DNA of 64,000 nucleotides from Pseudomonas laurylsulfatiphila (GCF_002934665.1 NZ_NIRS01000004.1:250501-314500), one strand, 5' to 3'. Shown: positions 49,048 through 58,579, counted from the first letter of the stretch. Numbers and translations: made by a program. Notes: a model not told the origin generated them from the letters alone.

Positions 49048-50255
49048 ACCACCCCCTCTTCCTGAAGAATACTCTGCTCATTAAAATCTTTAATCGCCTT
49101 CCTCAGGGAACTCAGCAGTGCATCAGCCACAACCTGAACTTCACTCCAAGGGGAAATACCGCGGTTGAAACTCTGCTTAAATCGGATCAGGCTGACGCCA
49201 TCCTCTATCAGTGAAAATTCAATGGCAGACCTGTCGATCTCAGCCACGACGGAATTCCAAACTAACACCAATGCGTTCGACGCCCTTGCGGCAGCCGCCA
49301 TGTGAGCGGATAGATTGTCCAGCGACTTGCTATGAGAAAGAATCAACCCAGGCAACTTCTCCTGCCCGTCAATCAGGCTCAACAGCCTCTGCTTTTCCAT
49401 GGTGAAGCTTTTGAGCTTTTCCAGGGCCTCAAGGAACGCCTTACCTAGGATTGCCTCTTCAGGGCTGGAGAAAAGCGCATTCAAAAGCAGCCCAAGACCA
49501 TCGACCCCCCCCACAACTTGCATCGCACTATGCTTAACCAACTCCTTGTTTGTCTGATCGATATTTTTTTCAACACGCTCAAGTTCCGCACGAAACATGT
49601 CAAGATCAATCGCAAAATCAACGGTATCGAGCTTGGCCACCTTCACACTTATCAATGGAATGAGCTTATCATTCAATATCCTGTTGAAATTTTCGATTTC
49701 AACTTTCAATTCCAATGTTGGCTTGCGAGCAACAACTACGCTTTCTTTAAGATCTTCGAACACCAGCCCAAGCTGAGCGTGAACAGCCACATCGTTCTGG
49801 TCAAATGCCATGAATGGCGCGCTCTCGACCTCCAGATCATTATATGGCTTAAGGCGATCGACAATAGGCATCTGCTCAATGTCATGGATCAGGTTCTGAC
49901 TGAACTCAACCAGATCTTTTGCCAACCCGCTCAATCCACTACCGACTTGAACCAATCCTTTTTCTATGGAAGGCCACCCAGCAGCGTGATCTTTTATTTT
50001 TACATTCAAATCCTGAATTTCCAACCACCCAAAATTCGGATGTTCAATGACCCCTCCCAGTTTTTTTTCTATCTCGTCGCGCGCAGTCGGCAGCGTTCGA
50101 CCAAGTCGTACATACTGCTTTATTTCCAACAACTGCTCTGGCGTAACCACTAGTCTTGGTTGATAAACCGACTCCTGGCGCCTCCCTGAAATCATGTCAT
50201 TCGTAGGTTGAGCGCCATCATTATTGGTCGAATTATAAATTTCGATATCTTCCAT
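49044..50255 (-). CDS. XaxA/YaxA-type subunit of a binary alpha-pore-forming toxin
   Basis: The 403-aa helical protein carries the family N-terminal signature VTPEQLLEIKQYVRLGRTLP (about 37-56) followed by DEIEKKLG. It also has the IEQMPIVDRLK segment and the C-terminal IRFKQSFNRGISPWSEV stretch, all recognisable in Yersinia YaxA and Xenorhabdus XaxA. The central hydrophobic part (about 252-275, VVGGVDGLGLLLNAL) is the likely membrane-inserting foot. There is no signal peptide, as in relatives. It lies immediately to the right of the tRNA-Asn island in AT-richer DNA, which suggests horizontal gain. Confidence 0.85.
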   Translation of the reverse strand: MEDIEIYNSTNNDGAQPTNDMISGRRQESVYQPRLVVTPEQLLEIKQYVRLGRTLPTARDEIEKKLGGVIEHPNFGWLEIQDLNVKIKDHAAGWPSIEKGLVQVGSGLSGLAKDLVEFSQNLIHDIEQMPIVDRLKPYNDLEVESAPFMAFDQNDVAVHAQLGLVFEDLKESVVVARKPTLELKVEIENFNRILNDKLIPLISVKVAKLDTVDFAIDLDMFRAELERVEKNIDQTNKELVKHSAMQVVGGVDGLGLLLNALFSSPEEAILGKAFLEALEKLKSFTMEKQRLLSLIDGQEKLPGLILSHSKSLDNLSAHMAAAARASNALVLVWNSVVAEIDRSAIEFSLIEDGVSLIRFKQSFNRGISPWSEVQVVADALLSSLRKAIKDFNEQSILQEEGVV

Positions 50256-50548
50256 GCTTATTCCATATCCAAGTGATCACATTCAATTTCGAGAAAAGCT
50301 ATCAACTCCTTGAGAGCAGACCTTGAAAACTGTCCGGTAATGGTAGTCATTTAAAAAAAACAGCGAAGCGTAATTCTTCACTTCCGCGCGTAGGAAATCA
50401 GACTTTATAGCAGCAACCTTTTATACAAGCCGAAGCAACACATTAATACAAAGAGCATTAAACCAAGACTGCCTTCGAAACTCGGCATACCCAGGCGTTA
50501 TTCTTATTCCCGTTAACAACAAGCCATACCGATGCACTTCCCGCATAC
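50256..50548. other. AT-rich leader region upstream of the toxin pair
   Basis: The 293 bases contain no gene I can support. They are noticeably AT-rich and presumably hold the toxin promoter and leader; I could not pick out a convincing -35/-10 pair. No third copy of the tRNA-Asn att sequence is present here. Confidence 0.5.
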
Positions 50549-50586
50549 AAAAAAAAGGCCGATCTACCTGGTGGTAAATCGGCCTT
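50549..50586 (-). terminator. Terminator of the NCS2 permease gene
   Basis: The minus strand has AAGGCCGATTTACC / GGTAGATCGGCCTT with a 4-base loop (ACCA), followed by a T run, 18 bases after the permease stop. Confidence 0.9.
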
Positions 50587-50604
50587 GTTCATCAAGCCTT
50601 GTTG

Positions 50605-52122
50605 TCAGACATGCTCACTGCTTTTCGCATGCACCGCGTGTGGCTCGCCATGCCCGTGGTCCACCTCAACCACCGGAATCTCCTTGCCGTCGCAATCGTG
50701 CAGCTTACCGTCGCTGAAGTAGTCCCCTTCGCGCAACGCCGCCAGATCCTGATAACGCAGCACCCGCTCAGTACCGGCCGCAAACACCGATTGCTGATCG
50801 GAGTTACCGGCAGTGAGGTGGTTGAAGGTCAGGTTCAGCACGATGGCCATGATCGCCGACGAACTGATGCCCGAATGGAAAATGGTCGCGAACCAGCTTG
50901 GGAATTGATCGTAGAAGCTCGGTGCCGCGATCGGGATCATGCCGAAGCCGATGGAGGTCGCGACGATGATCAGATTGACGTTGTTGCGGTAGTCGACCTT
51001 GGACAAGGTCCGAATGCCGCTGGCCGCGACGGTGCCGAACAGTACGATGCCGGCGCCGCCCAATACCGAGGTCGGCACGGCGGCGATGACCCGGCCCATG
51101 AAGGGCAGCAGGCCGAGGAGCACCAGGAACAGACCGCCAGTGGCCACCACGTAGCGGCTCTTGATGCCGGTGACCGCCACCAGACCGACGTTCTGGGCAA
51201 AGGCGCTCTGGGTGAAAGATCCGAAGATCGGCGCGAACATGCTCGACAGCATGTCGGCGCGCAGGCCGTTGCCCAGACGCTTGGAATCAACCTTGGTGCC
51301 GATGATCTCACCGACCGCCAGAATGTCGGCCGAGGTCTCCACCAGCGTCACCATCACCACGATGCACATCGACAGGATCGCCGCGAAGTGGAAGGTCGGC
51401 ATGCCGAAGTGGAAAGGTGTCGGGAAGCCGAACATCGGGCCCTGGGTCACGGACGAGAAATCCGCCATGCCGAGGAACACCGCGATCACCGTACCGACGA
51501 CCATGGCCAGCAGGATCGACAGACGGGAGATGGTCGCACTGCCGATTTTGCTCAGCAGCAGCACCAGCACCAGCGTCACCGCCGCCAGACCGATATTCGC
51601 CATGCTGCCGAAATCCGGTGCGTGACTGTTGCCGCCCATGGCCCAGCGCGCGGCTACCGGCATCAGCGTCAGGCCGATGGTGGTAATCACGATGCCGGTC
51701 ACCAGCGGCGGGAAGAACTTGGTGATACGCGAGAACACCGGGGTTATCAGCAATCCGATCAGGGACGCCGCTATCACCGCCCCCAACACCGACTGGAACC
51801 CGCCCTCCCCGCCACTGCTGACAATCGCCACCATGGTCGCGACGCCGGAGAAGGATACGCCCTGCACCAGCGGCAACTGACAACCAAAAAACGGTAGACC
51901 CAGGGTTTGCAGCAGCGTTGCCAGCCCCCCCGCAAACAATGAAGCAGCAATCAACAAACCGATGTCCGCTGGCGAGAGCCCGGCCGCCTGGCCGATGATC
52001 AATGGCACCGCGACGATACCGCCATACATGGTCAGAACATGTTGCAGGCCATAAGCCATATTCGCGCCGATCCCTAGGTTTTCGTCCTCGGGTCGTTGGT
52101 GTGAAACATGGGGCGTTTTCAT
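50605..52122 (-). CDS. NCS2-family purine (xanthine/uric acid) permease
   Basis: The 505-aa nucleobase:cation symporter has about 14 hydrophobic segments. It has the family QH motif in YGLQHVLTMYGG (TM1), and the TM8/TM10 region contains TLVETSADILAVGEIIG and SVFAQNVGLVAVTGIKSRYV-like motifs. These favour xanthine/uric acid carriers over uracil carriers. The start is MKTPHVSHQ at 52122. A GTTGTATACAAC dyad lies in its promoter region. Confidence 0.88.
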   Translation of the reverse strand: MKTPHVSHQRPEDENLGIGANMAYGLQHVLTMYGGIVAVPLIIGQAAGLSPADIGLLIAASLFAGGLATLLQTLGLPFFGCQLPLVQGVSFSGVATMVAIVSSGGEGGFQSVLGAVIAASLIGLLITPVFSRITKFFPPLVTGIVITTIGLTLMPVAARWAMGGNSHAPDFGSMANIGLAAVTLVLVLLLSKIGSATISRLSILLAMVVGTVIAVFLGMADFSSVTQGPMFGFPTPFHFGMPTFHFAAILSMCIVVMVTLVETSADILAVGEIIGTKVDSKRLGNGLRADMLSSMFAPIFGSFTQSAFAQNVGLVAVTGIKSRYVVATGGLFLVLLGLLPFMGRVIAAVPTSVLGGAGIVLFGTVAASGIRTLSKVDYRNNVNLIIVATSIGFGMIPIAAPSFYDQFPSWFATIFHSGISSSAIMAIVLNLTFNHLTAGNSDQQSVFAAGTERVLRYQDLAALREGDYFSDGKLHDCDGKEIPVVEVDHGHGEPHAVHAKSSEHV

Positions 52123-52190
52123 GGTAGGGGGTTCCCTGGTTTTTGTTATGCGCACACTGTATGCAAGACATAGGATAAATGTCTATAGAG

Positions 52191-52202
52191 TTGTATACAA
52201 CT
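52191..52202. promoter_or_regulatory. Candidate GntR-type operator upstream of the permease
   Basis: GTTGTATACAAC is a perfect 12-bp dyad about 70 bases before the permease start. TTGTATACAA-like sites are typical of GntR-family regulators, but none is encoded nearby. Confidence 0.5.
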
Positions 52203-52355
52203 TATCAGTCACAAAATGGATACTTGTCCATTCCCGCCTGATACCCACCCTCCTGACCCCGCCAAAAACCTTGAAAGACATCCCTCGCTGCCTCCCCCCG
52301 GGTGCTGACTAGTCTTTCGAATTCCTGGCGACCATCGGTATGACCAGCCTCTTTT

Positions 52356-52378
52356 TTATACATATAAAGTATGCATAA
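52356..52378. promoter_or_regulatory. Dyad overlapping the start of the BrnT gene
   Basis: TTATACAT and ATGCATAA form a near-perfect dyad separated by 7 bases. It lies right at the 5' end of the BrnT frame and is a likely autoregulatory site for the BrnTA complex. Confidence 0.6.
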
Positions 52379-52659
52379 TTAAGTCATTCGACATTCAGTT
52401 CCACAAGGCAAAGAACGCAGCCAACAAACTCAAGCACCAAGGCATCAGCCTCGCAGAGACTGAACCGGTATTCCATGATGAACGAGCGCTGACCATCGAG
52501 GACCACCACCATGATGAACAACGCTGGATCACTCTGGGGCTGGATGCCAAAGGCCGTTTGCTGGTCGTCGCGTACACCTACCGCGATCCGAATTTCGTTC
52601 GAATCATTTCCGCGCGCATCGCCACCAAAAGCGAGCGCCGTCAGTATCTGGAGACATGA
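52378..52659 (+). CDS. BrnT-like RNase toxin with no standard start codon
   Basis: The frame (about 93 aa) starts no later than FDIQFHKAKNAANKLKHQGI and contains the BrnT pattern: DERRW-like DEQRWITLGLD, LLVVAYTYRD, VRIISARIATKSERRQY. BrnT is a ribonuclease toxin neutralised by BrnA. No ATG, GTG or TTG occurs in frame before the conserved N-terminus; the only candidates are ATT (52378) or ATA (52375), so the start is uncertain. An ATG at 52371 is out of frame. It is followed after three bases by the antitoxin gene. Confidence 0.75.
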   Translation: MKSFDIQFHKAKNAANKLKHQGISLAETEPVFHDERALTIEDHHHDEQRWITLGLDAKGRLLVVAYTYRDPNFVRIISARIATKSERRQYLET

Positions 52660-52662
52660 CCG

Positions 52663-52968
52663 ATGAAAGACGAATACGACTTCAGTGACGCCAGGCGCGG
52701 GGCCGTGGCGCCCGCCAAAGGCAAGACCCGCATTACCATCATGCTCGATGACGCTGTCATCGAAGCGGCCCGCGCACTGGCAGAACACGAGGGGTACGGT
52801 TACCAGACGGCGATCAACAATACGTTGCGCCGGGCCCTGCTCAACGAAGGCAAGACGGCAAAACTGAAACAAACCCTCACGCCTGCCGAACTCAAGGGCC
52901 TGGAGCAGAAACTGGCAGAGGCCTTGCGCGAAATCCAACGGGTGATGGCGCCGGGTGTTCGGCCCTGA
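52663..52968 (+). CDS. brnA: BrnA family antitoxin
   Basis: The 101-aa protein has the BrnA/CopG-type ribbon-helix-helix segment RITIMLDDAVIEAARALAEH (about 23-42), followed by YQTAINNTLRRALL. The lysine-rich C-terminus wraps the toxin in the family. The ATG is three bases after the toxin stop, with GGAG inside the toxin end. It should neutralise BrnT and bind the dyad at 52356-52378. Confidence 0.85.
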   Translation: MKDEYDFSDARRGAVAPAKGKTRITIMLDDAVIEAARALAEHEGYGYQTAINNTLRRALLNEGKTAKLKQTLTPAELKGLEQKLAEALREIQRVMAPGVRP

Positions 52969-53023
52969 AACGCAAAGGGCCGATCAATCTGACCCGCCCT
53001 TTGTGATGTCTGTGATCAGCCCG

Positions 53024-53854
53024 CTATTGCGGCGCTGCGATCAATCGCTCCAGCGTCTGCGCCAATTGCGCCTGCTCCGGTACGCGAATGCCGAACTCAC
53101 TGCCCAGCAGGCCAATCAGTTCCTGCACATCCGTCACCTCCCGCCGCTCGCTGTCATGGCCGATCCGGTGAATGGCGAAGCTGCCGTTGTTGAGCGTACG
53201 GCGCCAACCCTCCCCGGTGCGCGCCACCATCAATTGCTTGACGAAAGACGACTCGGGGTGGGTCGAGACGTACCAGTTGCCCACAGCAAAATCGATATCT
53301 TCCTGGCGTTGCAGGTCGAAGATGTACATCGCTCGCCATTCGCCCGCAACGTTGGCGCGCAGGGTAAAGCCGTCGACGTGCAGGTCGATGCGGTACGGCT
53401 CGTGCGGGGTGGATTGTTCGGCGCGGGTATCGAGCAACAGGGGCGAGGTCGGCACCATGCCGCCGAAGCCGACGTCGGTGATGTAGCGCACGTCATTGAT
53501 GATGACCAGGCTCAGGCGATGGGTCCGGGCCGTCCAGGCACCCTCCGGCTGGCCCATCACCACCCGGCCGCTGATGGCACGGGCGTCGAAACCCAAATCC
53601 TGAAGCAAGGCCAGGAACAGATTGTTGAGTTCGTAGCAGTAACCGCCACGGCCATCGTGCAAAACCTTCTGTTCGATGGACGGCAGGTCGATCAGCACCG
53701 GTTCCCCAGATAACGTGGTGAGGTTTTCAAACGGGAAAACCCCGGTATGGCGCAGCTGCAGTTGGCGCAAGGTTTCCAGGGTCGGTGCCGGGGGAACATC
53801 GAAGCCCAGGCGCCGCAGATACAAAGCATGGTCAGTCAGGCGTGGCTCGCTCAT
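53024..53854 (-). CDS. Arylamine N-acetyltransferase
   Basis: The 276-aa NAT uses acetyl-CoA to acetylate arylamines and hydrazines. The catalytic triad is C73 (GGYCYELN), H112 (ARTHRLSL) and D127 (ITDVGFG). All three residues and the surrounding motifs are intact. It is monocistronic between brnA and the exonuclease gene. Confidence 0.93.
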   Translation of the reverse strand: MSEPRLTDHALYLRRLGFDVPPAPTLETLRQLQLRHTGVFPFENLTTLSGEPVLIDLPSIEQKVLHDGRGGYCYELNNLFLALLQDLGFDARAISGRVVMGQPEGAWTARTHRLSLVIINDVRYITDVGFGGMVPTSPLLLDTRAEQSTPHEPYRIDLHVDGFTLRANVAGEWRAMYIFDLQRQEDIDFAVGNWYVSTHPESSFVKQLMVARTGEGWRRTLNNGSFAIHRIGHDSERREVTDVQELIGLLGSEFGIRVPEQAQLAQTLERLIAAPQ

Positions 53855-53967
53855 CGTTCAATCCTTTTGCACGCAAGCGGCGGATTGCTCCACCAATGGT
53901 CGCTATGTATACGGGATCAGGTATGGCCACCGACAATTGATTTAGCCAATCACTCGCCATGAAAAAC

Positions 53968-54762
53968 TCAGCGCCGCTTGCGCGAACCCAATTGAATCCA
54001 GGTCGGCGCATGATCGCTGGCGTGGGGCTCATTGCGCACCCAGGCATCTACACCGGCGTCTTGCAGGTACGGACTCAGGGCCGGGTTGAGCAGCAGATGA
54101 TCAATGCGCAGACCGGAGTTTTTCTGCCAGTGCTGGCGGAAGTAATCCCAGAACGTATAGAGCCGATCCTGCGGATGCAGGTGCCGCAACGAATCGGTCC
54201 AGCCCTGGTCCAGCAACCTCTGGTAGCACTCGCGGCTCTGCGGTTGCAGCAAGGCGTCCTTGAGCCATGAGCGCGGGTTATAGATGTCAAGGTCGGTGGG
54301 CACCACGTTGTAGTCACCCGCCAGCACCACCGGATGTTCACTGCCTTGAAGCGCCTGCGCATGACGGATCAGTCGCTCGAACCATGCCAGCTTGTACTCG
54401 AATTTCGGCCCCGGCTGCGGGTTGCCGTTGGGTAAATACAGGCAACCCACCAGAACCCCGTGGACCGCGGCTTCCAGATAACGACTGTGGTTGTCGCTGT
54501 CATCGCCGGGCAACCCGCGTCGGCTCTCCAGCGGCTGCGCATCCCGCGCCAGGATCGCCACGCCGTTCCATGACGCCTGACCCTGCCAGATGGCGCCGTA
54601 GCCGAGCGCTTCAAGATCGGCAGCCGGGAATGCGCTGTCCACTGCCTTCAATTCCTGCAAGCAGGCGATGTCCGGTTTTTCCCGCTCAAGCCAGGCCAGC
54701 AGGTTGGGCAGCCGGGCGCGCAGGCCATTGACGTTGAACGTGGCGATCCGCAGCTTCTTCAT
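53968..54762 (-). CDS. xthA: Exodeoxyribonuclease III (AP endonuclease)
   Basis: The 264-aa Mg-dependent exonuclease/endonuclease cuts abasic sites and trims 3' ends. It has FNVNGLRAR (residues 9-17), the metal ligand E37 in LQELKA, catalytic GDYNVVPTDLDI (about 153-164), and the closing HASDHAPTW with the catalytic His. The start MKKLRIATFN at 54762 has AGGAG 9 bases upstream. The N-terminus and catalytic residues distinguish it from the related regulator Crc. Confidence 0.92.
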   Translation of the reverse strand: MKKLRIATFNVNGLRARLPNLLAWLEREKPDIACLQELKAVDSAFPAADLEALGYGAIWQGQASWNGVAILARDAQPLESRRGLPGDDSDNHSRYLEAAVHGVLVGCLYLPNGNPQPGPKFEYKLAWFERLIRHAQALQGSEHPVVLAGDYNVVPTDLDIYNPRSWLKDALLQPQSRECYQRLLDQGWTDSLRHLHPQDRLYTFWDYFRQHWQKNSGLRIDHLLLNPALSPYLQDAGVDAWVRNEPHASDHAPTWIQLGSRKRR

Positions 54763-54916
54763 GACCGGACACTCCTGAGGACGAGGTGCCTGACGTGTGA
54801 CACCAGCACGTTTCGCAGGTTGCGTCAGCGGTCCCGCGCCACTCGTCAACCGAATCGGCACCCACCACGTGCCCTGTCACACTAACATCAGGTAATGACT
54901 CATCCTGGAGAAGACC

Positions 54917-55243
54917 ATGATGAACATAAAAATGACTTCGCTGCTCATGGCCGCATGGTTGTCAGCTACGTCCGTGGCCACCTTTGCGGCGTCCGGCGAG
55001 GGTCCTGGCGCGACCGGTACGGCATCCGGCGCCACCCGCAGTTCAACCATGCAGCCAGACAGCAACAGGCCCAGCTCCCTCTCCGGTGACACAGGCCGCA
55101 GTCATGGCGCCGGCTCGTCAATGGGCAGCACCGGCGTCAATGGTCCGGGCAGTGGCGCGGGCGGTGGCACCGGTGCGCCCGGTGGCGGAACCGGCGGTGC
55201 CGGCGGCGGGACGGGTAGCTGGACAGGCAAAGGCAACCAATGA
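54917..55243 (+). CDS. Secreted Gly/Ser-rich protein
   Basis: The 108-aa protein has a signal peptide (about 1-24, ending ATFAAS). The remaining 80 residues are mainly Gly, Ser, Thr and Pro with repeated GGGTG-type blocks at the C-terminus. CTGGAGAAG upstream is a good ribosome-binding site. No domain is visible; the protein is probably disordered and exported. Function unknown. Confidence 0.6.
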   Translation: MMNIKMTSLLMAAWLSATSVATFAASGEGPGATGTASGATRSSTMQPDSNRPSSLSGDTGRSHGAGSSMGSTGVNGPGSGAGGGTGAPGGGTGGAGGGTGSWTGKGNQ

Positions 55244-55278
55244 CATGCCGCCATTGGCCGCTTTTTGTCACCTGATGC

Positions 55279-56685
55279 CTACATCGGCTTGATCGCCGGC
55301 GGGCTCCACTTGCCATTCAGCGCCTCGGCTTTCGGGCCATACAAACGCATGGTCAGATTGAATGAGCCTTTGGGCGCCGGCAGCCAGTTGGCCTCCAGAT
55401 CCTTACCGGGGCTTTCGTTCTGGAAATAGAGGTCCAGCGAGCCATCGGCGTTGTGCTTGAACGGCATCCAGCTACTGACTGCAAAACGGTTGAGTGAGTT
55501 GCCGACCTGGAAACCTTGCGGGTCATACAGGGTTATCGACCAGAAGGCGTTCACCGGCGGTGTCTCGCCCTTGCTGAAGTGCAACACGTATTTGTTCGCG
55601 CCATCGAGTGGCTTGCCGTTGCTGTCGCCGATGTTCAACGGATAAATCGCATCCTCGGGCAGGTTGGCGCCGAGCCCTACCTGCGAAACGATGGCACGCT
55701 TGAGGTAGTAGTTGCCGTAGACGCCCATGGTGTCGGTGTTCATCGACCAGCCATTGACCTTCCGCGCCAGGGTCGGCACTTTCCAGGTCATCAAGGCCTG
55801 CGCATCCTGCGGCACCCTTTGCAGCGCCGCCTGGATCTGCGGGTCCAGCGCTTCCATGTTGAACGGCTTGCCGGCTTCGATTCCAAGACGCTTGATCTGC
55901 GCCAGCATTGGCTGATCTGTACTGTGCGGCGGGTTCACCTTCAGCAACTCGGCAGCGTAAGTGAAGTAATCGGCCGCCGACATGGAGTCGACCTGAATCT
56001 TCGGTGGCGTTTTCATGTCCACTGCCGGGTCAATTTTCACGGTGACGGCTTCTGGCTCCTTGCCCAACCGGGACAACGGCGTCACCGTGTAGCCGGCCTG
56101 GATCTTGTGCACCGCCGCGTAATCCGCCGCGCCGTCAGTTTTGGTACGGCCGATGACCCACACAAACGGGGTTGGCGCCGGCAGATGACTCATCCCGGCG
56201 GGCACCGTGCCGGTCCACCCCGGCGGCGTCACCAGAAATTGTCCGGCCTCGGTGCCCGTGGTGCGCCAGCCCGGCGAAGCGAACACGTCAGTCCACATAT
56301 CGAGCATTGGCAGCAGGTAGAAACGCCCGTCGGTATCCGGCGCGGCGATCACCAGCGGCTCCTTGGTCAAATCCAGCCAGGCAATCGAATACAAGGTGTC
56401 GAAGTTGGAGCGCACCACCCCTTTGAAATCGGCTGGCGGGTACTGCGGCACACTGACAAACATGTTCATCGGGCCTTTGCCGAATTCCTTGCCCGGCTCG
56501 ATGTTGGTGAATTGCTTGCGGGTGATATCCATGCTCAGCAGCGGGTAAAAATAGATGTAGGCATCCACGCCTATGGCATGCGCTTCTTCGGCGGTGATTT
56601 TCGGTTGCGCTTGGCTGGCCAGCGGGAAAATGGCAGCGGCGGCGACGGTTAGAGCAACGGCTGTCAACGTTTGAGGTAGCAACAT
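55279..56685 (-). CDS. DUF1254/DUF1214 domain periplasmic protein
   Basis: The 468-aa protein has a signal peptide (about 1-27). DUF1254 occupies roughly 60-200 (DAYIYFYPLLSMDITRKQF, VRSNFDTLYSIAWLDLT, VIAAPDTDGRFYLLPMLDMWT) and DUF1214 the C-terminal part (FWSITLYDPQGFQVGNSLNRF). Both domains are common in pseudomonads but have no assigned reaction. It is monocistronic in appearance. Confidence 0.88.
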   Translation of the reverse strand: MLLPQTLTAVALTVAAAAIFPLASQAQPKITAEEAHAIGVDAYIYFYPLLSMDITRKQFTNIEPGKEFGKGPMNMFVSVPQYPPADFKGVVRSNFDTLYSIAWLDLTKEPLVIAAPDTDGRFYLLPMLDMWTDVFASPGWRTTGTEAGQFLVTPPGWTGTVPAGMSHLPAPTPFVWVIGRTKTDGAADYAAVHKIQAGYTVTPLSRLGKEPEAVTVKIDPAVDMKTPPKIQVDSMSAADYFTYAAELLKVNPPHSTDQPMLAQIKRLGIEAGKPFNMEALDPQIQAALQRVPQDAQALMTWKVPTLARKVNGWSMNTDTMGVYGNYYLKRAIVSQVGLGANLPEDAIYPLNIGDSNGKPLDGANKYVLHFSKGETPPVNAFWSITLYDPQGFQVGNSLNRFAVSSWMPFKHNADGSLDLYFQNESPGKDLEANWLPAPKGSFNLTMRLYGPKAEALNGKWSPPAIKPM

Positions 56686-56797
56686 GTTGGCGATCGTCCG
56701 TACGTGGGGGAGCCTGCCGGGTTCGACAGCGCTAACGGAACTCTAGACGATCAACTCCGACTGACCCGGAAGACGGATCACCGACAGCAAAAGCACC

Positions 56798-58396
56798 TCA
56801 ACGGTCTGAGCGCATCAACGCCTCGCCACCACCGGCCATCGACAACGTAGCCACGCGGTTCCGTCCCGAATGCTTGGCTTGATACAGCGCCGCATCTGCC
56901 CGCTGGACAAACACGTCCATGCTGTCCCGGCCCGAGGGCACGAACGAATAGCAACCCAGGCTGACCGTCACGTAGCCGTTGGGCGAGCCGGTGTGAGTGA
57001 TGTTCTTGTCGATGACACTGCGTCGGATCTGCTCGGCAATCGTCATGGCGCCATGGATGTCGGTATCGGGCAGCAGCACTGCAAACTCTTCACCACCGTA
57101 ACGCACCGCCAGATCGGCCTTGCGGTGGCAGCAACCCTTCAGCGCGCGTGCCACTTCGGCCAGGCAGTGATCCCCCACCACGTGGCCGTAGGTGTCGTTG
57201 TAGCGCTTGAAGTAATCGATATCGAGAATGATCAGGCTCAAGGGACTTGCCTGCCGGGCACCGCGCCCGAACTCGATGTCCATCGCCCGTTCGAACAACC
57301 GACGGTTGGCCAGGCCGGTCAGGCTGTCATGCGTGGCGATCAGCTCCAGTGCTTCCTGGGCCCTGCGCAAATCCGACTCGACCCGCTCGCCCACACGCAC
57401 CTGATGGATGAACACCCAACCGAACAACCCCACGCCCAGCAACACCAGGGCAACGATGAGGCTGGAGCGGAACGCCGTGTCGTACCAGCCCGCGAGAATG
57501 GATTCCGTGGACGCCGCCGCGGTGACCACCAGTGGATACGCCTCCAGCTGTCGGTAAGCGTACAGGCGCGTCGCACCGTCGATGACGGACGTGAACATCG
57601 CATTGCCGGACGTGGCCTGTGGCAGGGACTTCTGGAAAATCTCGCTCTGGGCCAGGGATGCGCCGATCTGCGCCTCCACAAAAGGTCGACGCGCCAATAG
57701 CGTGCCATCGGTCAAACCGAGAAACATCGAGCCGTTGTCGTCGAGGCTGAAGCTTTTGAAGAACTGGTCGAAGTACGACATCTTGATACCGGCCAGCAAC
57801 ACGCCCTGGAAATGGCCGTTCCTGTCGTTGACCCGTTTGGAAATCGGGATGATCCACTCGCCGTTTTCCCGACTGCGGATGGCCGGGCCGATATGCGCCA
57901 CCGACGATACGTTCTGCTGGTGATACTTGAAGTACTCGCGATCCGCGACCCCGGCACCCCGGGGCAGGTTTTCAAACGAGGTCACCACCCACTGGCCCTT
58001 CTGGTCGAACAACAGGATGCCGTGCAATTGATCCAGTGCCAACACCCGCCGGGCAAAGGTCTGCTGCAAGCGTGGTCGCATGTCCTGGCCGAAACCGTCG
58101 ACCTGAATCCAGTCCACCAGGCTGGTCAGCACCAGGTCAGCCTTCATGAAGGTGTCTTCGGCTTGCTGCGCCATCGCCCGCGTCAGGTTCGAAGACGCCA
58201 CTTGCGCCAGGCTCAGATCATGGCGACGGGACTGTTCCAGTTGCAGGTAGAGCAAGCCGCACAGGCACAGACACACCGTGGCAATGAACAACACCGCGGC
58301 CTTGCGCAGCGGTATGCGTTTCAATGCAACGCCAGGGGCGTGGTCCGGGTTGTTAAAGCGCGTGGGCAAACGTTCATCCTGTCGGGGGCAAGGCAT
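56798..58396 (-). CDS. Membrane diguanylate cyclase (dCache-GGDEF)
   Basis: The 532-aa protein has an N-terminal transmembrane helix (about 32-50), a periplasmic double-Cache sensor (about 55-300) and a second helix (about 310-330). The cytoplasmic GGDEF domain has active-site GGEEF and inhibitory RKAD five residues before it. It should make cyclic-di-GMP in response to an external ligand. I chose ATG 58396; a TTG two codons upstream is possible. Confidence 0.9.
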   Translation of the reverse strand: MPCPRQDERLPTRFNNPDHAPGVALKRIPLRKAAVLFIATVCLCLCGLLYLQLEQSRRHDLSLAQVASSNLTRAMAQQAEDTFMKADLVLTSLVDWIQVDGFGQDMRPRLQQTFARRVLALDQLHGILLFDQKGQWVVTSFENLPRGAGVADREYFKYHQQNVSSVAHIGPAIRSRENGEWIIPISKRVNDRNGHFQGVLLAGIKMSYFDQFFKSFSLDDNGSMFLGLTDGTLLARRPFVEAQIGASLAQSEIFQKSLPQATSGNAMFTSVIDGATRLYAYRQLEAYPLVVTAAASTESILAGWYDTAFRSSLIVALVLLGVGLFGWVFIHQVRVGERVESDLRRAQEALELIATHDSLTGLANRRLFERAMDIEFGRGARQASPLSLIILDIDYFKRYNDTYGHVVGDHCLAEVARALKGCCHRKADLAVRYGGEEFAVLLPDTDIHGAMTIAEQIRRSVIDKNITHTGSPNGYVTVSLGCYSFVPSGRDSMDVFVQRADAALYQAKHSGRNRVATLSMAGGGEALMRSDR

Positions 58397-58579
58397 GGGC
58401 AACGGCCCAAAGCCCTCAGTCTTTGTGGGCCATAGTTTACGGGGTTATCCATGACAAATGGGCAACCACTTGCCCGGCGGTCTCACGCCTGCCCGCTGGT
58501 GTTGCAAACATGACCCAGGGCAGCACTGCCTGCGCGTCAACGAGCTACGATTAGACTGACCTCCATACAGGGAATCGAC

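Noticed and set aside
50256..50548. Third copy of the tRNA-Asn att site placing the toxin pair inside a larger island
   Set aside because: I searched the stretch by eye for the GTTCGAGTCCAGG core and did not find it, so the toxin pair lies outside the defined island.
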